A stretch of DNA of 14,977 nucleotides from JAJPHJ01 sp035622315 (GTDB lineage: Bacteria > Vulcanimicrobiota > Vulcanimicrobiia > Eremiobacterales > Eremiobacteraceae), in contig DASPVP010000151.1 in the NCBI GenBank assembly GCA_035622315.1, positions 1-14,977 on the forward strand. Reading direction: 5' to 3'. The notes below the pieces were generated by a model. That model made no database searches. It had not been told where the DNA came from and was given only the letters and a program-made list of their open reading frames with translations. Shown one piece after another: positions 1-6,913 of this stretch. The position numbers and the translations under genes are program-made. How positions within the stretch are numbered: position 1 is the first letter of the stretch; every line of letters begins with the position of its first letter.

Positions 1-1
1 C

Positions 2-382
2 ACGCAGGTCGGCCAAGGCACGTCGAACCAAACCTTCACGTTCATCTTCAGCCAGCAGGTCAACACCGCGGACATCAATTTCTCGAACACGACCTCGATG
101 TATTACACGACCAATGTGACGACAAGCCCTACGCCCGTGACCGCGCTGTCCGGCACGCAAGGGTTTGACTCGACGGACACGATCCTCTCGATCAGCGGCA
201 CGAACCTCGTGCCCGGCCAGACGATCACGTTCAGCTTCACGTCGAGCATCTTGGACACCCTCGGCGTGGCGTTGACGCCGAACACCTGCAATTACAGCAC
301 GTCGATCCACCGTCACCCAGCCGAAAAGGCGCGCCTCCCGCACGCGGCGGCCGGTTCAGGCCCTATCGGCGGCTCGAACTGA
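2..382 (+). CDS. C-terminal fragment of a Thr/Ser-rich Ig-like exported protein (5' partial)
   Basis: The reading frame is open from the first bases of the window, so the start lies upstream. About 126 residues are visible, ending at TGA 380-382. The body is rich in Thr, Ser, Asn and Gln, with alternating hydrophobic residues and phrases such as TFTFIFSQQVNTADI and LVPGQTITFSFTSSILD. This resembles beta-sandwich Ig-like repeats (SbsA or big-domain type) of surface or secreted proteins, where one module ends with a statement of what happens at the far limit of an interval. The last 25 or so residues (from SIHRHPAEKARLP) are basic and Pro/Gly-rich and do not continue the beta pattern, so the natural end may have been altered by a frameshift or the tail may be read-through of former intergenic DNA. 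Function is unknown; the family assignment is by composition only. Confidence 0.6.
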   Translation, partial: TQVGQGTSNQTFTFIFSQQVNTADINFSNTTSMYYTTNVTTSPTPVTALSGTQGFDSTDTILSISGTNLVPGQTITFSFTSSILDTLGVALTPNTCNYSTSIHRHPAEKARLPHAAAGSGPIGGSN

Positions 383-521
383 TGTAGGGGGCGATTGAAA
401 ATCGCCCCTCGCGAGAATGTAGGGGGCGATTGAAAATCGCCCCTCGCGAGAATGTAGGGGGCGATTGAAAATCGCCCCTCGCGAGAATGTAGGGGGCGAT
501 TGAAAATCGCCCCTCGCAAGG
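382..521. repeat. Tandem array of four 35-bp palindromic units
   Basis: Four head-to-tail copies of a 35-bp unit occupy 382-416, 417-451, 452-486 and 487-521. Copies 1 to 3 are identical, and copy 4 differs only near its end (GCAAGG instead of GCGAGA). Each unit starts with ATGTAG and contains a perfect 9-bp inverted repeat, GGGGCGATT / AATCGCCCC, around the loop GAA. In copies 1 to 3 the self-complementary octamer CTCGCGAG follows. The first unit begins on the last base of the preceding stop codon. There are no spacers, so this is not a CRISPR array. As RNA it would make four consecutive hairpins in the 3' untranslated region of the upstream gene. It may be a REP-like element; a role in mRNA 3'-end stability is possible but unproven. 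Confidence 0.92.
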
Positions 522-526
522 AAGAG

Positions 527-558
527 ACGCGAGGCCCAGGCCTCGCGTTTTCTCTTTA
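527..558 (+). terminator. Intrinsic terminator after the Ig-like protein gene and repeat array
   Basis: A perfect GC-rich stem, CGCGAGGCC / GGCCTCGCG (528-536 with 539-547), is extended by an A-T pair and followed on the plus strand by TTTTCTCTTT. This is a textbook factor-independent terminator. It ends transcription arriving from the partial gene through the four hairpins. On the minus strand the run after the stem is not T-rich, so it acts mainly for plus-strand transcripts. Confidence 0.85.
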
Positions 559-654
559 TATTACGGGCTGCCTATTGGTTGTTTGCGGCGAGCCACGCGG
601 GGGTAGACGGGAACTGTTCCGCGCTGGAAATCGTTGCATCGAATGATCCTCGGT

Positions 655-670
655 TAGACCCCTCGGTCTA
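655..670 (+). promoter_or_regulatory. Small inverted repeat upstream of the exported-protein gene
   Basis: TAGACC / GGTCTA form a 6-bp stem around the loop CCTC, ending 14 bases before the GGAGGT ribosome site (685-690) of the downstream small gene. It may be an operator half-site pair or a 5'-UTR hairpin. No convincing -35/-10 pair was recognised in 560-696, and the rest of this gap shows nothing further. Confidence 0.35.
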
Positions 671-696
671 TTGCACTTACACCCGGAGGTACTGGA

Positions 697-954
697 ATGG
701 AACGCAAGACTTTCCTCACGTCGGTCGCGGGAACCGCCGCAGTTGTCGGAGCGCTCGGCGCCACGGCGGCAAGCGCGTCGCAGGTCGGCAGCAACCGCAA
801 TCTCATGCTGATGCGAGACATCATCAGGGTCATCCACGACGACCTCGCCCAAGACTTGAGCGACTATGGGGGCAACAAAGACCGCGCCATGGCCGATCTC
901 TCAGCGGCGGCCAACGATCTCAACCTCGCCCTTCAGTGGTCCGCAACCCATTAG
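697..954 (+). CDS. Small exported protein with Tat-like signal peptide, function unknown
   Basis: This 85-residue protein starts at ATG 697, with GGAGGT six bases upstream, an almost ideal ribosome site that fixes the start. The N-terminus (MERKTFLTS, then an Ala/Gly/Val-rich hydrophobic stretch, then AASAS) looks like a signal peptide cleaved near residue 28. The RKxFL element resembles the Tat motif with Lys in place of the second Arg, so Tat or Sec export are both possible. The mature part, about 57 residues, is mainly helical in character (MLMRDIIRVIHDDLAQDL, then an Ala/Leu/Asn/Asp-rich helix) and has no cysteine. No family was recognised. It lies convergent to the peptide-binding lipoprotein gene, with only 18 bases between the two stop codons and no obvious terminator there. 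It appears monocistronic. Confidence 0.75.
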   Translation: MERKTFLTSVAGTAAVVGALGATAASASQVGSNRNLMLMRDIIRVIHDDLAQDLSDYGGNKDRAMADLSAAANDLNLALQWSATH

Positions 955-972
955 GGCGTTTCACGCGCCGAA

Positions 973-2613
973 CTAGATCGACCACTGCCACGGATTCCAA
1001 AACGTGGTGACGGCGTGAGCGGGTCGATATCCGTGGAGGTCTGAGTTCGCGACATCCTGGCGGATGTCGAACCACAGCACGATGATGGGGTCGTCCTCCG
1101 CCAGGATCTCCTGGATCCGTCCGTAGGCAAGCTGCCGGTTGTTGCGATCGTAGTGCGTCAGCGCGGCATCTTCAGCCCGGTCGAGCGCAGGATCGCAGTA
1201 GCGGAAATAATTCGAGCCCCACGGCGGCCGTTCGTCGCACATAAAGATCTGCGAATCGTCTGGATCCACGCCGTTCGACCACGAATCGAAGAACACGTCG
1301 AAGTTCCCCGTCCGATAGATTCCATCCGGGCCGCCGAGCACGTCGGTGGGATACTGCTTGATCTCGACGTCGACGCCGACTTCTCGCCAATCGCGTTGGA
1401 CGAGCACGTCGACTGCTGAGCCGAGCGCCGCCCCCGTGGCGCTCACGAGCGTCAGCGCGAGCCTATTGCCATCCTTGACGCGTACGCCATCGGGCCCCAT
1501 CTTCCACCCGGCCGCGTCGAAGAGCGCCGCCGCACGCCGAGGGTCGTAGGGGTACCGCCTCACGCGCGGATCGTACGCCCAGAGAAACGGTGGCTGATCG
1601 GCGCCAGCCTGCAGATACAAGCCGTGGGTGAGCGCGCGGCCCATGCGCTCGACGTCGATCGCATAGTGCAGCGCTCGCCGGACACGCGGATCGCTGACGA
1701 CCGCATGCTCCGTGTTGAAGTCGAGGGATTCGAAGCTCGTGAAGGGGATGTCGTACATGCGCAGCCCCGGCTCACCCGCGAGCGCGGCGATCTGGGTTGC
1801 TGGCGCCGCGATGCGCATGTCGATCTCGTGCGTCCGGAATTGCGTGAGAATCGTGTCGTCGCTCGGGATGATCTTGAAGATGATCTCCTTCAACCGCGGC
1901 GGTCCCCGCCAGTAGCTCGGATTTGCGAGCATCCGGATCTCCACGTCCTTTTCGTCCGACACCACGCGAAACGGCCCGGTGCCGACCGGCAGGTTGTTGT
2001 AGGCGACGTCGTTGAGCTCGGCATACTGCGAGAGCAGGTGCTTCGGCAGAATCGCGTACGTGGCATCCGCTGGGGCGAAGAATGTCTCGACGAAAGGCGC
2101 GAAGCGCCTGCGCAGATGCACGCGCAGGGTGTAGTCGTCGAGCTTTTCGATCGAGTCGACAGCATCGTACCCGACCCTGCTCTGCACGTCGTTGCGCGGA
2201 TTGAGGACCTGGCTCCATGAGTAGATGACGTCGTCGGCCCCGAACGGCGCGCCGTCTTGCCAGCGCACACCATGCCGGAGGTGATAGGTGACGGTCAGCC
2301 CGTCTGCGCTGATGCCGCCGTTACGCGGCGTCGGCACCTCCATTGCAAGCTCGGGCACGAGCTCGCTGCGATCGTCCCAGCGGAACAAGTACGCTCCCCA
2401 GAACATCGAGAGGTCGGTCGCCATCTGCCCGAATGAGAGCATGGGGTTGAGGTTGTCGGGCTGCCGGGTATCGGCGATGCGCAGCACCCCAGCAATGGTC
2501 CACGGATGGCGGCCGGCGGTCGCGTGCTCGGTATTGACGCCCACCCGCGTGCAACCGCATAACAAGGCGACCAAGACCAGCGCTTGGCCCCGTCGGCTGG
2601 CTGCCGAGCTCAC
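973..2613 (-). CDS. Oligopeptide-binding lipoprotein of an ABC transporter (SBP_bac_5 family)
   Basis: This is a solute-binding protein of the DppA/OppA type (family 5), predicted to bind peptides or similar solutes outside the membrane and deliver them to an ABC permease. The chosen start is GTG 2613, which overlaps the cvpA stop codon as GTGA; it yields 546 residues. The N-terminus MSSAASRRGQALVLVALLCGC is a lipoprotein signal with the likely lipidated Cys at 21. The open frame continues upstream to 2937, but that extra part is Arg-rich and lies over cvpA in another frame. Near residue 44 the mature protein begins LRIADTRQPDNLNPM, and the family signature is seen as TVTYHLRHGVRWQDG. PVGTGPFR and the C-terminal FWNPWQWSI also fit. 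No permease or ATPase genes follow within the window (the next gene is on the opposite strand), so it is an orphan binding protein here. Substrate cannot be read from sequence. Confidence 0.93.
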   Translation of the reverse strand: MSSAASRRGQALVLVALLCGCTRVGVNTEHATAGRHPWTIAGVLRIADTRQPDNLNPMLSFGQMATDLSMFWGAYLFRWDDRSELVPELAMEVPTPRNGGISADGLTVTYHLRHGVRWQDGAPFGADDVIYSWSQVLNPRNDVQSRVGYDAVDSIEKLDDYTLRVHLRRRFAPFVETFFAPADATYAILPKHLLSQYAELNDVAYNNLPVGTGPFRVVSDEKDVEIRMLANPSYWRGPPRLKEIIFKIIPSDDTILTQFRTHEIDMRIAAPATQIAALAGEPGLRMYDIPFTSFESLDFNTEHAVVSDPRVRRALHYAIDVERMGRALTHGLYLQAGADQPPFLWAYDPRVRRYPYDPRRAAALFDAAGWKMGPDGVRVKDGNRLALTLVSATGAALGSAVDVLVQRDWREVGVDVEIKQYPTDVLGGPDGIYRTGNFDVFFDSWSNGVDPDDSQIFMCDERPPWGSNYFRYCDPALDRAEDAALTHYDRNNRQLAYGRIQEILAEDDPIIVLWFDIRQDVANSDLHGYRPAHAVTTFWNPWQWSI

Positions 2614-3140
2614 AGATGATGGCGCTTGAGGAACCACCGCGCCCATGGCCGCGCGCGGCCGGGTAGCGACCCCTCGATCGTCGCATACGCCGGTGCGTTG
2701 AGGCTTTCGATCGCGACGACGGTGGGCGACGCATGCAGCGTGGTCCGCACGTCCGGTGCCATGGGAAAGAAGAGCGCGACGAACAAGACGCACCATAAGG
2801 CGAGCACCGCCTTGACACACGCGACCGCGCCGCCGCCGATACCGCTCGCGACTTTGAAAACCGGCACGGCGATCGTGCGCTCTGCTGCCCAGCCTGCCAA
2901 ACGCGTCAGTGCAAACGCCACGAGGAAGAGCAGCCAAAAGCCGACGAGATGCGCGGACGCGAGCGCAAGCCCAAATCGGTCATGGAAGAATGGCGTCAGA
3001 GGACCTGCGAGCGATCCTGCGACCACGGCCGCAACGATGATCGACGCGAGCCCGATGGACTCACGGACGACACCGCTGCGGTAGCCACCCCAAAACGCCA
3101 CGCCTAAGGTGAGCACCACGAGCCAATCGGCCCACGTCAT
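2610..3140 (-). CDS. cvpA: CvpA family integral membrane protein
   Basis: The protein has 176 residues with about four hydrophobic segments, roughly 4-22, 27-47, 60-84 and 98-125, in the arrangement of the CvpA/colicin V production family. The opening MTWADWLVVLTLGVAFWGGYRSG is typical: a short N-terminus, first helix, then a Gly-rich turn leading to an amphipathic RxS(I/V)G stretch. The molecular role of bacterial CvpA proteins is not settled; they affect envelope integrity and colicin V export in enterobacteria. The ATG lies three bases after the pheT stop codon, without a strong ribosome site, so translational coupling to pheT is likely. In many Firmicutes cvpA also follows pheT (usually via zapA); here zapA is absent. 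Its stop overlaps the GTG of the lipoprotein gene. Confidence 0.87.
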   Translation of the reverse strand: MTWADWLVVLTLGVAFWGGYRSGVVRESIGLASIIVAAVVAGSLAGPLTPFFHDRFGLALASAHLVGFWLLFLVAFALTRLAGWAAERTIAVPVFKVASGIGGGAVACVKAVLALWCVLFVALFFPMAPDVRTTLHASPTVVAIESLNAPAYATIEGSLPGRARPWARWFLKRHHL

Positions 3141-3143
3141 GCG

Positions 3144-5600
3144 CTACTCGCGAAGCGACGCGCCGAACTGCGTGCGCAGCGCCGCGACGATCGCATCTTT
3201 GGAGGCATTCGCTTCTGCATCGGTCAGCGTCCCGTCCGCTTTGCGCAACACGACGGCGAGCGCCACGCTCTTCTTCCCAGCGCCGATCTGCGGTCCCTGA
3301 TATTCGTCAAAGGCGCGAACGCTCTCGAAGTACGGCGCGCCGCTCGCTCGGACCGCGGCCATGAGCGCGCCGGCCTCGATCGATGCCTCGACCACGACAG
3401 CGATGTCGCGTCGCGTCGACGGGAACCTCGGCAGGGGCTTGAAGTTCACCACAGGCTTCTGTTGTGCAAGATTCTCGAGGTATAAGGAAAAGGCGTACGT
3501 GGTTTGGGGCAGCTCGTAGGCCCGCGCGAGTTTCGGATGGACGCGCCCGAACTTCGCCAGCGGTTTGCCGCCGACACGCAGCGTCGCCGCGGCTCCAGGG
3601 TGGAAGTACATCCGCTCCTTGAGCTGCGTTTCAAGGTCGCCCGAAACGAGCTGTCGCATCACTGTTTCGATCTCGCCTTTCGTCTCAAGCGCGTGCCGGT
3701 CGAGCGTCGCGTCCGCGTCGTCGCGAGCAAAGACGAGCACGCCGCAAAGCGACGGCCACTCGATGACGCCGTTCTCGACGTAGGCTCCCGAGTGTTTCCC
3801 CGGCTCTGTGGTCGCCGCGCCGTGTGTTTCGAGCGGCCTGAAAACATGCCCGATCTCGAACAGACGCACGTCACCCTGCGACTGCGACCACCAGCGCGAT
3901 GCAGTTGACAGGACGCCCGGCAGCAAGCTCGGACGTAAGAACCGCTGGTCCTCCGAGAGCGGGTTGGTGACGCTCACGAGCTCTTTCCAAAACGGGATCC
4001 CAGATCGTTCCCATGCAGCGATTGCTTTCGCGCCTTGCAACGGGATGGTGACGATCTCGTTGTAGCCGAGCGCTCTGAAGCCTCGAGCCAAGAAAGTCTC
4101 TTGGTCGTAGAGCCCTTCGTCAACGCTTTGCGCTGCCGCGACAGCACGCACCTCGGGAATCGCGTCGTAGCCGATGCCGCGCGCGACCTCCTCGATCACG
4201 TCGACCTCCTCGACCACATCGGGTCGCCAATAGGGGACCGTCACCTCGAGCTCGGCATCCCCCTGCGCCTCGAGGCCGATGAGGCCAAGGGTTTCCTTCA
4301 TCTGTTTGACGGTGAAGTTCGAACCGAGCAAGGCGTTGACACGCGCCGCCCGCGCGCGCACGCGCCGCAGCGGACCTGGACGTTCCCCGGTCTCGACGAC
4401 GGTGCTTGCCGCGCCGCTTGCGAGCGACAACAGCTGCGCAGCCCGTCGCCGGCCGACCTCGGGCAGCTCGAGAGGAAGATCTTTCTCATGGCGGAGCGCC
4501 CCCTCGGTCCGCAGTCCAAGAGCGATGGCCGCTCTTCGGATCCGCTTGCCGACGAAGTTCGGCGACTCGATGAACAAATCACGCGTTTGGGCGGACACGC
4601 CGGAGTCGATGCCCCCCATGATCCCCGCAATGCCCACCGGCCCGACGCCGTCTGCGATGACGGGCGTCCCCGGCGGGAGTTTGCGCTCGACGCCATCGAG
4701 GGTGACGACCGATTCCCCCACGCGCGCAGCACGGGCCACGATCTTGCCGCCGCGGATTTTCTGCAGGTCGTAGAAGTGGAGCGGCTGACCCGTCTCGATC
4801 TGCACGAAGTTCGAGATGTCGACGAGCAGGTTCAGGCTCCGCATCCCGGCAGCCGCGAGACGGAGCACCATCCACATCGGCGACCGGCGATGCTGCAAAC
4901 CGGCGAACGTCTGTCCCAAAAGGCGGCGGCAAACATCGGGGTCCTCGATTACGACCGCGACCGGGCTCGGCGAGCTGCCGGCCACGATATCTAATGAAGG
5001 GGCAGTGAACGGCGCACGCAACCCGGCAGCCGCTTCGCGCGCCAAACCGAAAATTGAGAGCCCGTCCGGACGGTTCGAAGGCACGTCCACGTCCAGCACG
5101 GCGTCCCCGAAGCGAGCGACCTCCCAAAACGTTCTGCCTACCTGCGCGTCCTCTTCCATGAGCAAGATGCCGTCCTCATAGTCTCCAGGCAGTGCAAGCT
5201 CGTCGGGCGAGCACATCATCCCGTTGGATTGCACGCCACGCAGACTCGAAGGCTCGATCCGCTTGGTCTCGCGCTGCACGCCTTCCGCAGGGCTAGCGCC
5301 GCGAGCATAGACGACAGATCCGGGCAACGCTATCGGCACCTTGTCGCCGACGGCCACGTTGGTCGCTCCTGTGACGATCTGCAGCTTCTCCGAACCTGCG
5401 TCCACGCTCGCGACCTGCAACCGGTCAGCGTTCGGGTGCCGCGTCAGCGTCTCGATGCGGCCGACGACGATGCGTTCCGGCATCGGTTGCGGCGCGATGC
5501 CATCCACCGCGAACCCCCGTTGCGTGAGCGCATCGGCGAAGGCTTCCGGTTTTGCTTGCGTCTCGACGAAATCGCGCAGCCAAGACACCGGCACGCGCAT
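3144..5600 (-). CDS. pheT: Phenylalanyl-tRNA synthetase beta subunit
   Basis: The 818-residue protein, full length for the bacterial beta subunit, works with PheS as an alpha2-beta2 enzyme charging tRNA-Phe. Domains in order are: N-terminal MRVPVSWLRDFVE; the EMAP-like tRNA-binding fold from about residue 43 (RIVVGRIETLTRHPNADRL); the B3/4 editing domain at about 210-390, which removes mischarged tyrosine; the B5 DNA-binding-like domain at about 405-475 (YWRPDVVEEVDVIEEVARG); the catalytic-core-like domain; and a C-terminal ferredoxin-fold anticodon-binding domain over the last 90 residues (PRFPSTRRDIAVVVE). The start ATG at 5600 overlaps the pheS stop by one base (TGATG), indicating coupled translation and equal subunit synthesis. 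Nothing is broken or missing. Confidence 0.98.
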   Translation of the reverse strand: MRVPVSWLRDFVETQAKPEAFADALTQRGFAVDGIAPQPMPERIVVGRIETLTRHPNADRLQVASVDAGSEKLQIVTGATNVAVGDKVPIALPGSVVYARGASPAEGVQRETKRIEPSSLRGVQSNGMMCSPDELALPGDYEDGILLMEEDAQVGRTFWEVARFGDAVLDVDVPSNRPDGLSIFGLAREAAAGLRAPFTAPSLDIVAGSSPSPVAVVIEDPDVCRRLLGQTFAGLQHRRSPMWMVLRLAAAGMRSLNLLVDISNFVQIETGQPLHFYDLQKIRGGKIVARAARVGESVVTLDGVERKLPPGTPVIADGVGPVGIAGIMGGIDSGVSAQTRDLFIESPNFVGKRIRRAAIALGLRTEGALRHEKDLPLELPEVGRRRAAQLLSLASGAASTVVETGERPGPLRRVRARAARVNALLGSNFTVKQMKETLGLIGLEAQGDAELEVTVPYWRPDVVEEVDVIEEVARGIGYDAIPEVRAVAAAQSVDEGLYDQETFLARGFRALGYNEIVTIPLQGAKAIAAWERSGIPFWKELVSVTNPLSEDQRFLRPSLLPGVLSTASRWWSQSQGDVRLFEIGHVFRPLETHGAATTEPGKHSGAYVENGVIEWPSLCGVLVFARDDADATLDRHALETKGEIETVMRQLVSGDLETQLKERMYFHPGAAATLRVGGKPLAKFGRVHPKLARAYELPQTTYAFSLYLENLAQQKPVVNFKPLPRFPSTRRDIAVVVEASIEAGALMAAVRASGAPYFESVRAFDEYQGPQIGAGKKSVALAVVLRKADGTLTDAEANASKDAIVAALRTQFGASLRE

Positions 5601-6625
5601 CAGCCGAATTGCTCCACGAAGGGCGGATCGTTCTCAGTGAAAAGCCGGATGTCGTCGATGCCGTTGCGTACCATCGCGATGCGTTCGATGCCCAAGCCGA
5701 AGGCCCAACCCGTAAAGACCTCTGGATCGTAGCCCGCGGCAGCGAGCACGCGCGGGTGGACCATGCCGCTTCCGCCCATCTCGAGCCAGCCGGAGCCGCC
5801 GCACGTGCGACAGCCGGCGCCGTCGCAGACCCCGCACGAGACGTCCACCTCCGCCGACGGCTCGGTGAACTGGAAATATGATGGCCGGAAACGCGTGCGC
5901 CGCGAGCTGCTGTAGAGCGCTCGGCACAGATCGGTCACGAAACCTTTCAAGTGCGCGAAGGTGATGCCGCGATCGATCTGTAGCCCTTCGAATTGATGGA
6001 ATGCGAACGCATGGCGTGCATCGAGGGCGTCGCGTCGATACGCCCGACCCGGCACCAAAATGGCGATCGGCGGTGGATACTCTTGCATCGCGCGCACTTG
6101 CATCGGCGAGGTGTGCGTTCGCAACAGCGCGCCCGACGCGAGATAGAACGTGTCCATCGCGTCGCGGGCGGGATGATCGGCCGGGATGTTCATCACTTCG
6201 AAGTTGTAGTGTTCGGTCTCGACCTCGGGGCCCATCACGATGGCGAAACCGCGGTTGCGGAAAAACGTCGCGACGTCGTCGAGCGTCTGGCGCAGGATGT
6301 GGATCGAGCCGCGCTTCGGTGGGCTGCCTGGAAAAGTGAGATCGAATCGTTGCGCGAGCGCTTGCTCGAGCGCCGCGTCATGCAAGCGCGCGTCAGCGCC
6401 TTCGAGGATGGCTTCGATGCGCGCCTTCGACTCGTTGGCTCGTCGTCCGAAATCGGCGCGCTCCTCTTTGGGGAGCTTGCCAACACCGGCCATCACCTGA
6501 GAAAGCCGGCCCCCCTTGCGACCCAAAACATCGGTCCGCAGGGCGTCTAAGTCCCCCGCCGATGCGACCTGCGCAGCCCTGCGCTCGACCTCGGCTTCCA
6601 GCGCCGCCAGCTGATCGTCCACCAC
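5600..6625 (-). CDS. pheS: Phenylalanyl-tRNA synthetase alpha subunit
   Basis: The catalytic subunit is a class II synthetase. Visible elements are an N-terminal coiled-coil (ALEAEVERRAAQV ... LRTDVLGRKG), motif 2 with the adjoining FHQFEG, a CxxC pair cluster (CGVCDGAGCRTCGGSGW) known in many bacterial PheS proteins, GSGMVHP, and motif 3 (GWAFGLGIERIAM). The open frame extends to a GTG at 6673, but that codon lies inside the stem of a terminator and has no ribosome site. I place the start at the GTG pair 6625/6622, just after GGGAGA (6627-6632), giving 341 or 340 residues, close to the usual length. The second GTG has the better spacing. The stop overlaps pheT by one base. Expression is probably controlled by the leader upstream. 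Confidence 0.96.
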   Translation of the reverse strand: MVDDQLAALEAEVERRAAQVASAGDLDALRTDVLGRKGGRLSQVMAGVGKLPKEERADFGRRANESKARIEAILEGADARLHDAALEQALAQRFDLTFPGSPPKRGSIHILRQTLDDVATFFRNRGFAIVMGPEVETEHYNFEVMNIPADHPARDAMDTFYLASGALLRTHTSPMQVRAMQEYPPPIAILVPGRAYRRDALDARHAFAFHQFEGLQIDRGITFAHLKGFVTDLCRALYSSSRRTRFRPSYFQFTEPSAEVDVSCGVCDGAGCRTCGGSGWLEMGGSGMVHPRVLAAAGYDPEVFTGWAFGLGIERIAMVRNGIDDIRLFTENDPPFVEQFG

Positions 6626-6638
6626 GTCTCCCAGCCGC

Positions 6639-6671
6639 AAAAAAGAAGAAGGCCGCTTTATCCCTGCGGCC
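6639..6671 (-). terminator. Attenuator-like intrinsic terminator in the pheS leader
   Basis: On the minus strand GGCCGC (6671-6666) pairs with GCGGCC (6656-6651) around the loop AGGGATAAA, followed by TTCTTCTTTTTT ending at 6639, only 13 bases before the pheS start. A terminator this close to the start of its own operon is the hallmark of attenuation. A second perfect hairpin, CGGCGC / GCGCCG (6705-6700 with 6694-6689), lies just upstream and could take part in alternative folding. No T-box sequence (AGGGUGGNACCGCG) is present. Confidence 0.75.
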
Positions 6672-6713
6672 ACTTCTGAACTCTACCTCGGCGCGCCCTG
6701 CGCCGGACCCGTG

Positions 6714-6815
6714 CTAATGGGAGTCTTGGGGCACCATCCGCTTGTAGATCAAATATGCCTTGACTGAACCAGTCGTCAGAAAGAGCTTCCAGAACAACTC
6801 AGGAGAGAGTAGCAG
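6714..6815 (-). CDS. YqzL-like micro-protein ORF in the pheS leader (CTG start)
   Basis: A 33-codon frame runs from CTG 6815 to TAG 6716-6714. Its product contains FWKLFLTTGSVKAYLIYKR, which matches the core of the YqzL family (Trp-Lys-x-Phe, Thr-Gly-Ser, a Tyr-Leu pair, then Lys), a family of tiny Firmicutes proteins of unknown function. The family match is from memory of its consensus. A perfect AAGGAGGT lies eight bases before the CTG. The frame has a stop upstream (TAG just before the ribosome site) and no ATG, GTG or TTG between that site and the conserved core, so CTG is the best start; the next option, TTG at residue 7, is too far from the site. It sits between its own promoter and the pheS attenuator, the position held by the pheM leader peptide in enterobacteria. 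Two Phe codons (TTC, TTT) occur in it, too few for a classic Phe-rich leader peptide. Confidence 0.75.
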   Translation of the reverse strand: MLLSPELFWKLFLTTGSVKAYLIYKRMVPQDSH

Positions 6816-6823
6816 TTTGACCG

Positions 6824-6831
6824 ACCTCCTT
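6824..6831 (-). promoter_or_regulatory. Strong ribosome binding site of the YqzL-like ORF
   Basis: AAGGAGGT is a perfect match to the anti-Shine-Dalgarno complement. The only start-like codon at a normal distance is CTG 6815-6813 (eight-base spacer), which is what decides the unusual start. Confidence 0.75.
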
Positions 6832-6856
6832 ATATCGCTCTAGTTCACCGGCCTCA

Positions 6857-6886
6857 AGTATAGCATAGGAGACAAAAAGGAAGCAA
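6857..6886 (-). promoter_or_regulatory. Sigma-70-type promoter for the YqzL-like ORF and pheST
   Basis: On the minus strand TTGCTT (6886-6881) and TATACT (6862-6857) are separated by 18 bases, and the -10 carries the extended TGn element (TGCTATACT). Predicted transcription start is near 6850, giving a leader of about 225 bases before pheS that contains the small ORF, two hairpins and the poly-U tract. Confidence 0.7.
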
Positions 6887-6913
6887 GCGCACGCGGGGCT
6901 TGACATTTGCGCG

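Noticed and set aside
382..521. CRISPR array
   Set aside because: The 35-bp units are directly adjacent with no unique spacers, and no cas genes are present.
955..972. Terminator between the two convergent genes
   Set aside because: Only a 4-bp stem (GCGT/ACGC) without a T-run is present.
2614..2937. Longer start for the peptide-binding lipoprotein (654 residues)
   Set aside because: The added part is Arg-rich, overlaps cvpA in another frame, and would bury the lipoprotein signal peptide about 110 residues inside.
4035..4994. Long plus-strand open frame opposite pheT (319 codons), and similar ones at 1624-2220 and 6950-7906
   Set aside because: They lie entirely antisense to clear conserved genes, have Arg/His/Asp-rich compositions without domains or ribosome sites, and are expected as codon-bias shadows in GC-rich DNA.
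6626..6673. Longer pheS start at GTG 6673
   Set aside because: It lies within the terminator stem, lacks a ribosome site, and would add 16 residues (MAAGIKRPSSFLRLGD) not typical of the family.
6640..6860. T-box riboswitch before pheS
   Set aside because: The conserved T-box sequence is missing, although AGGGATAA in the terminator loop looks faintly similar. The presence of a translated-looking ORF also argues against it.
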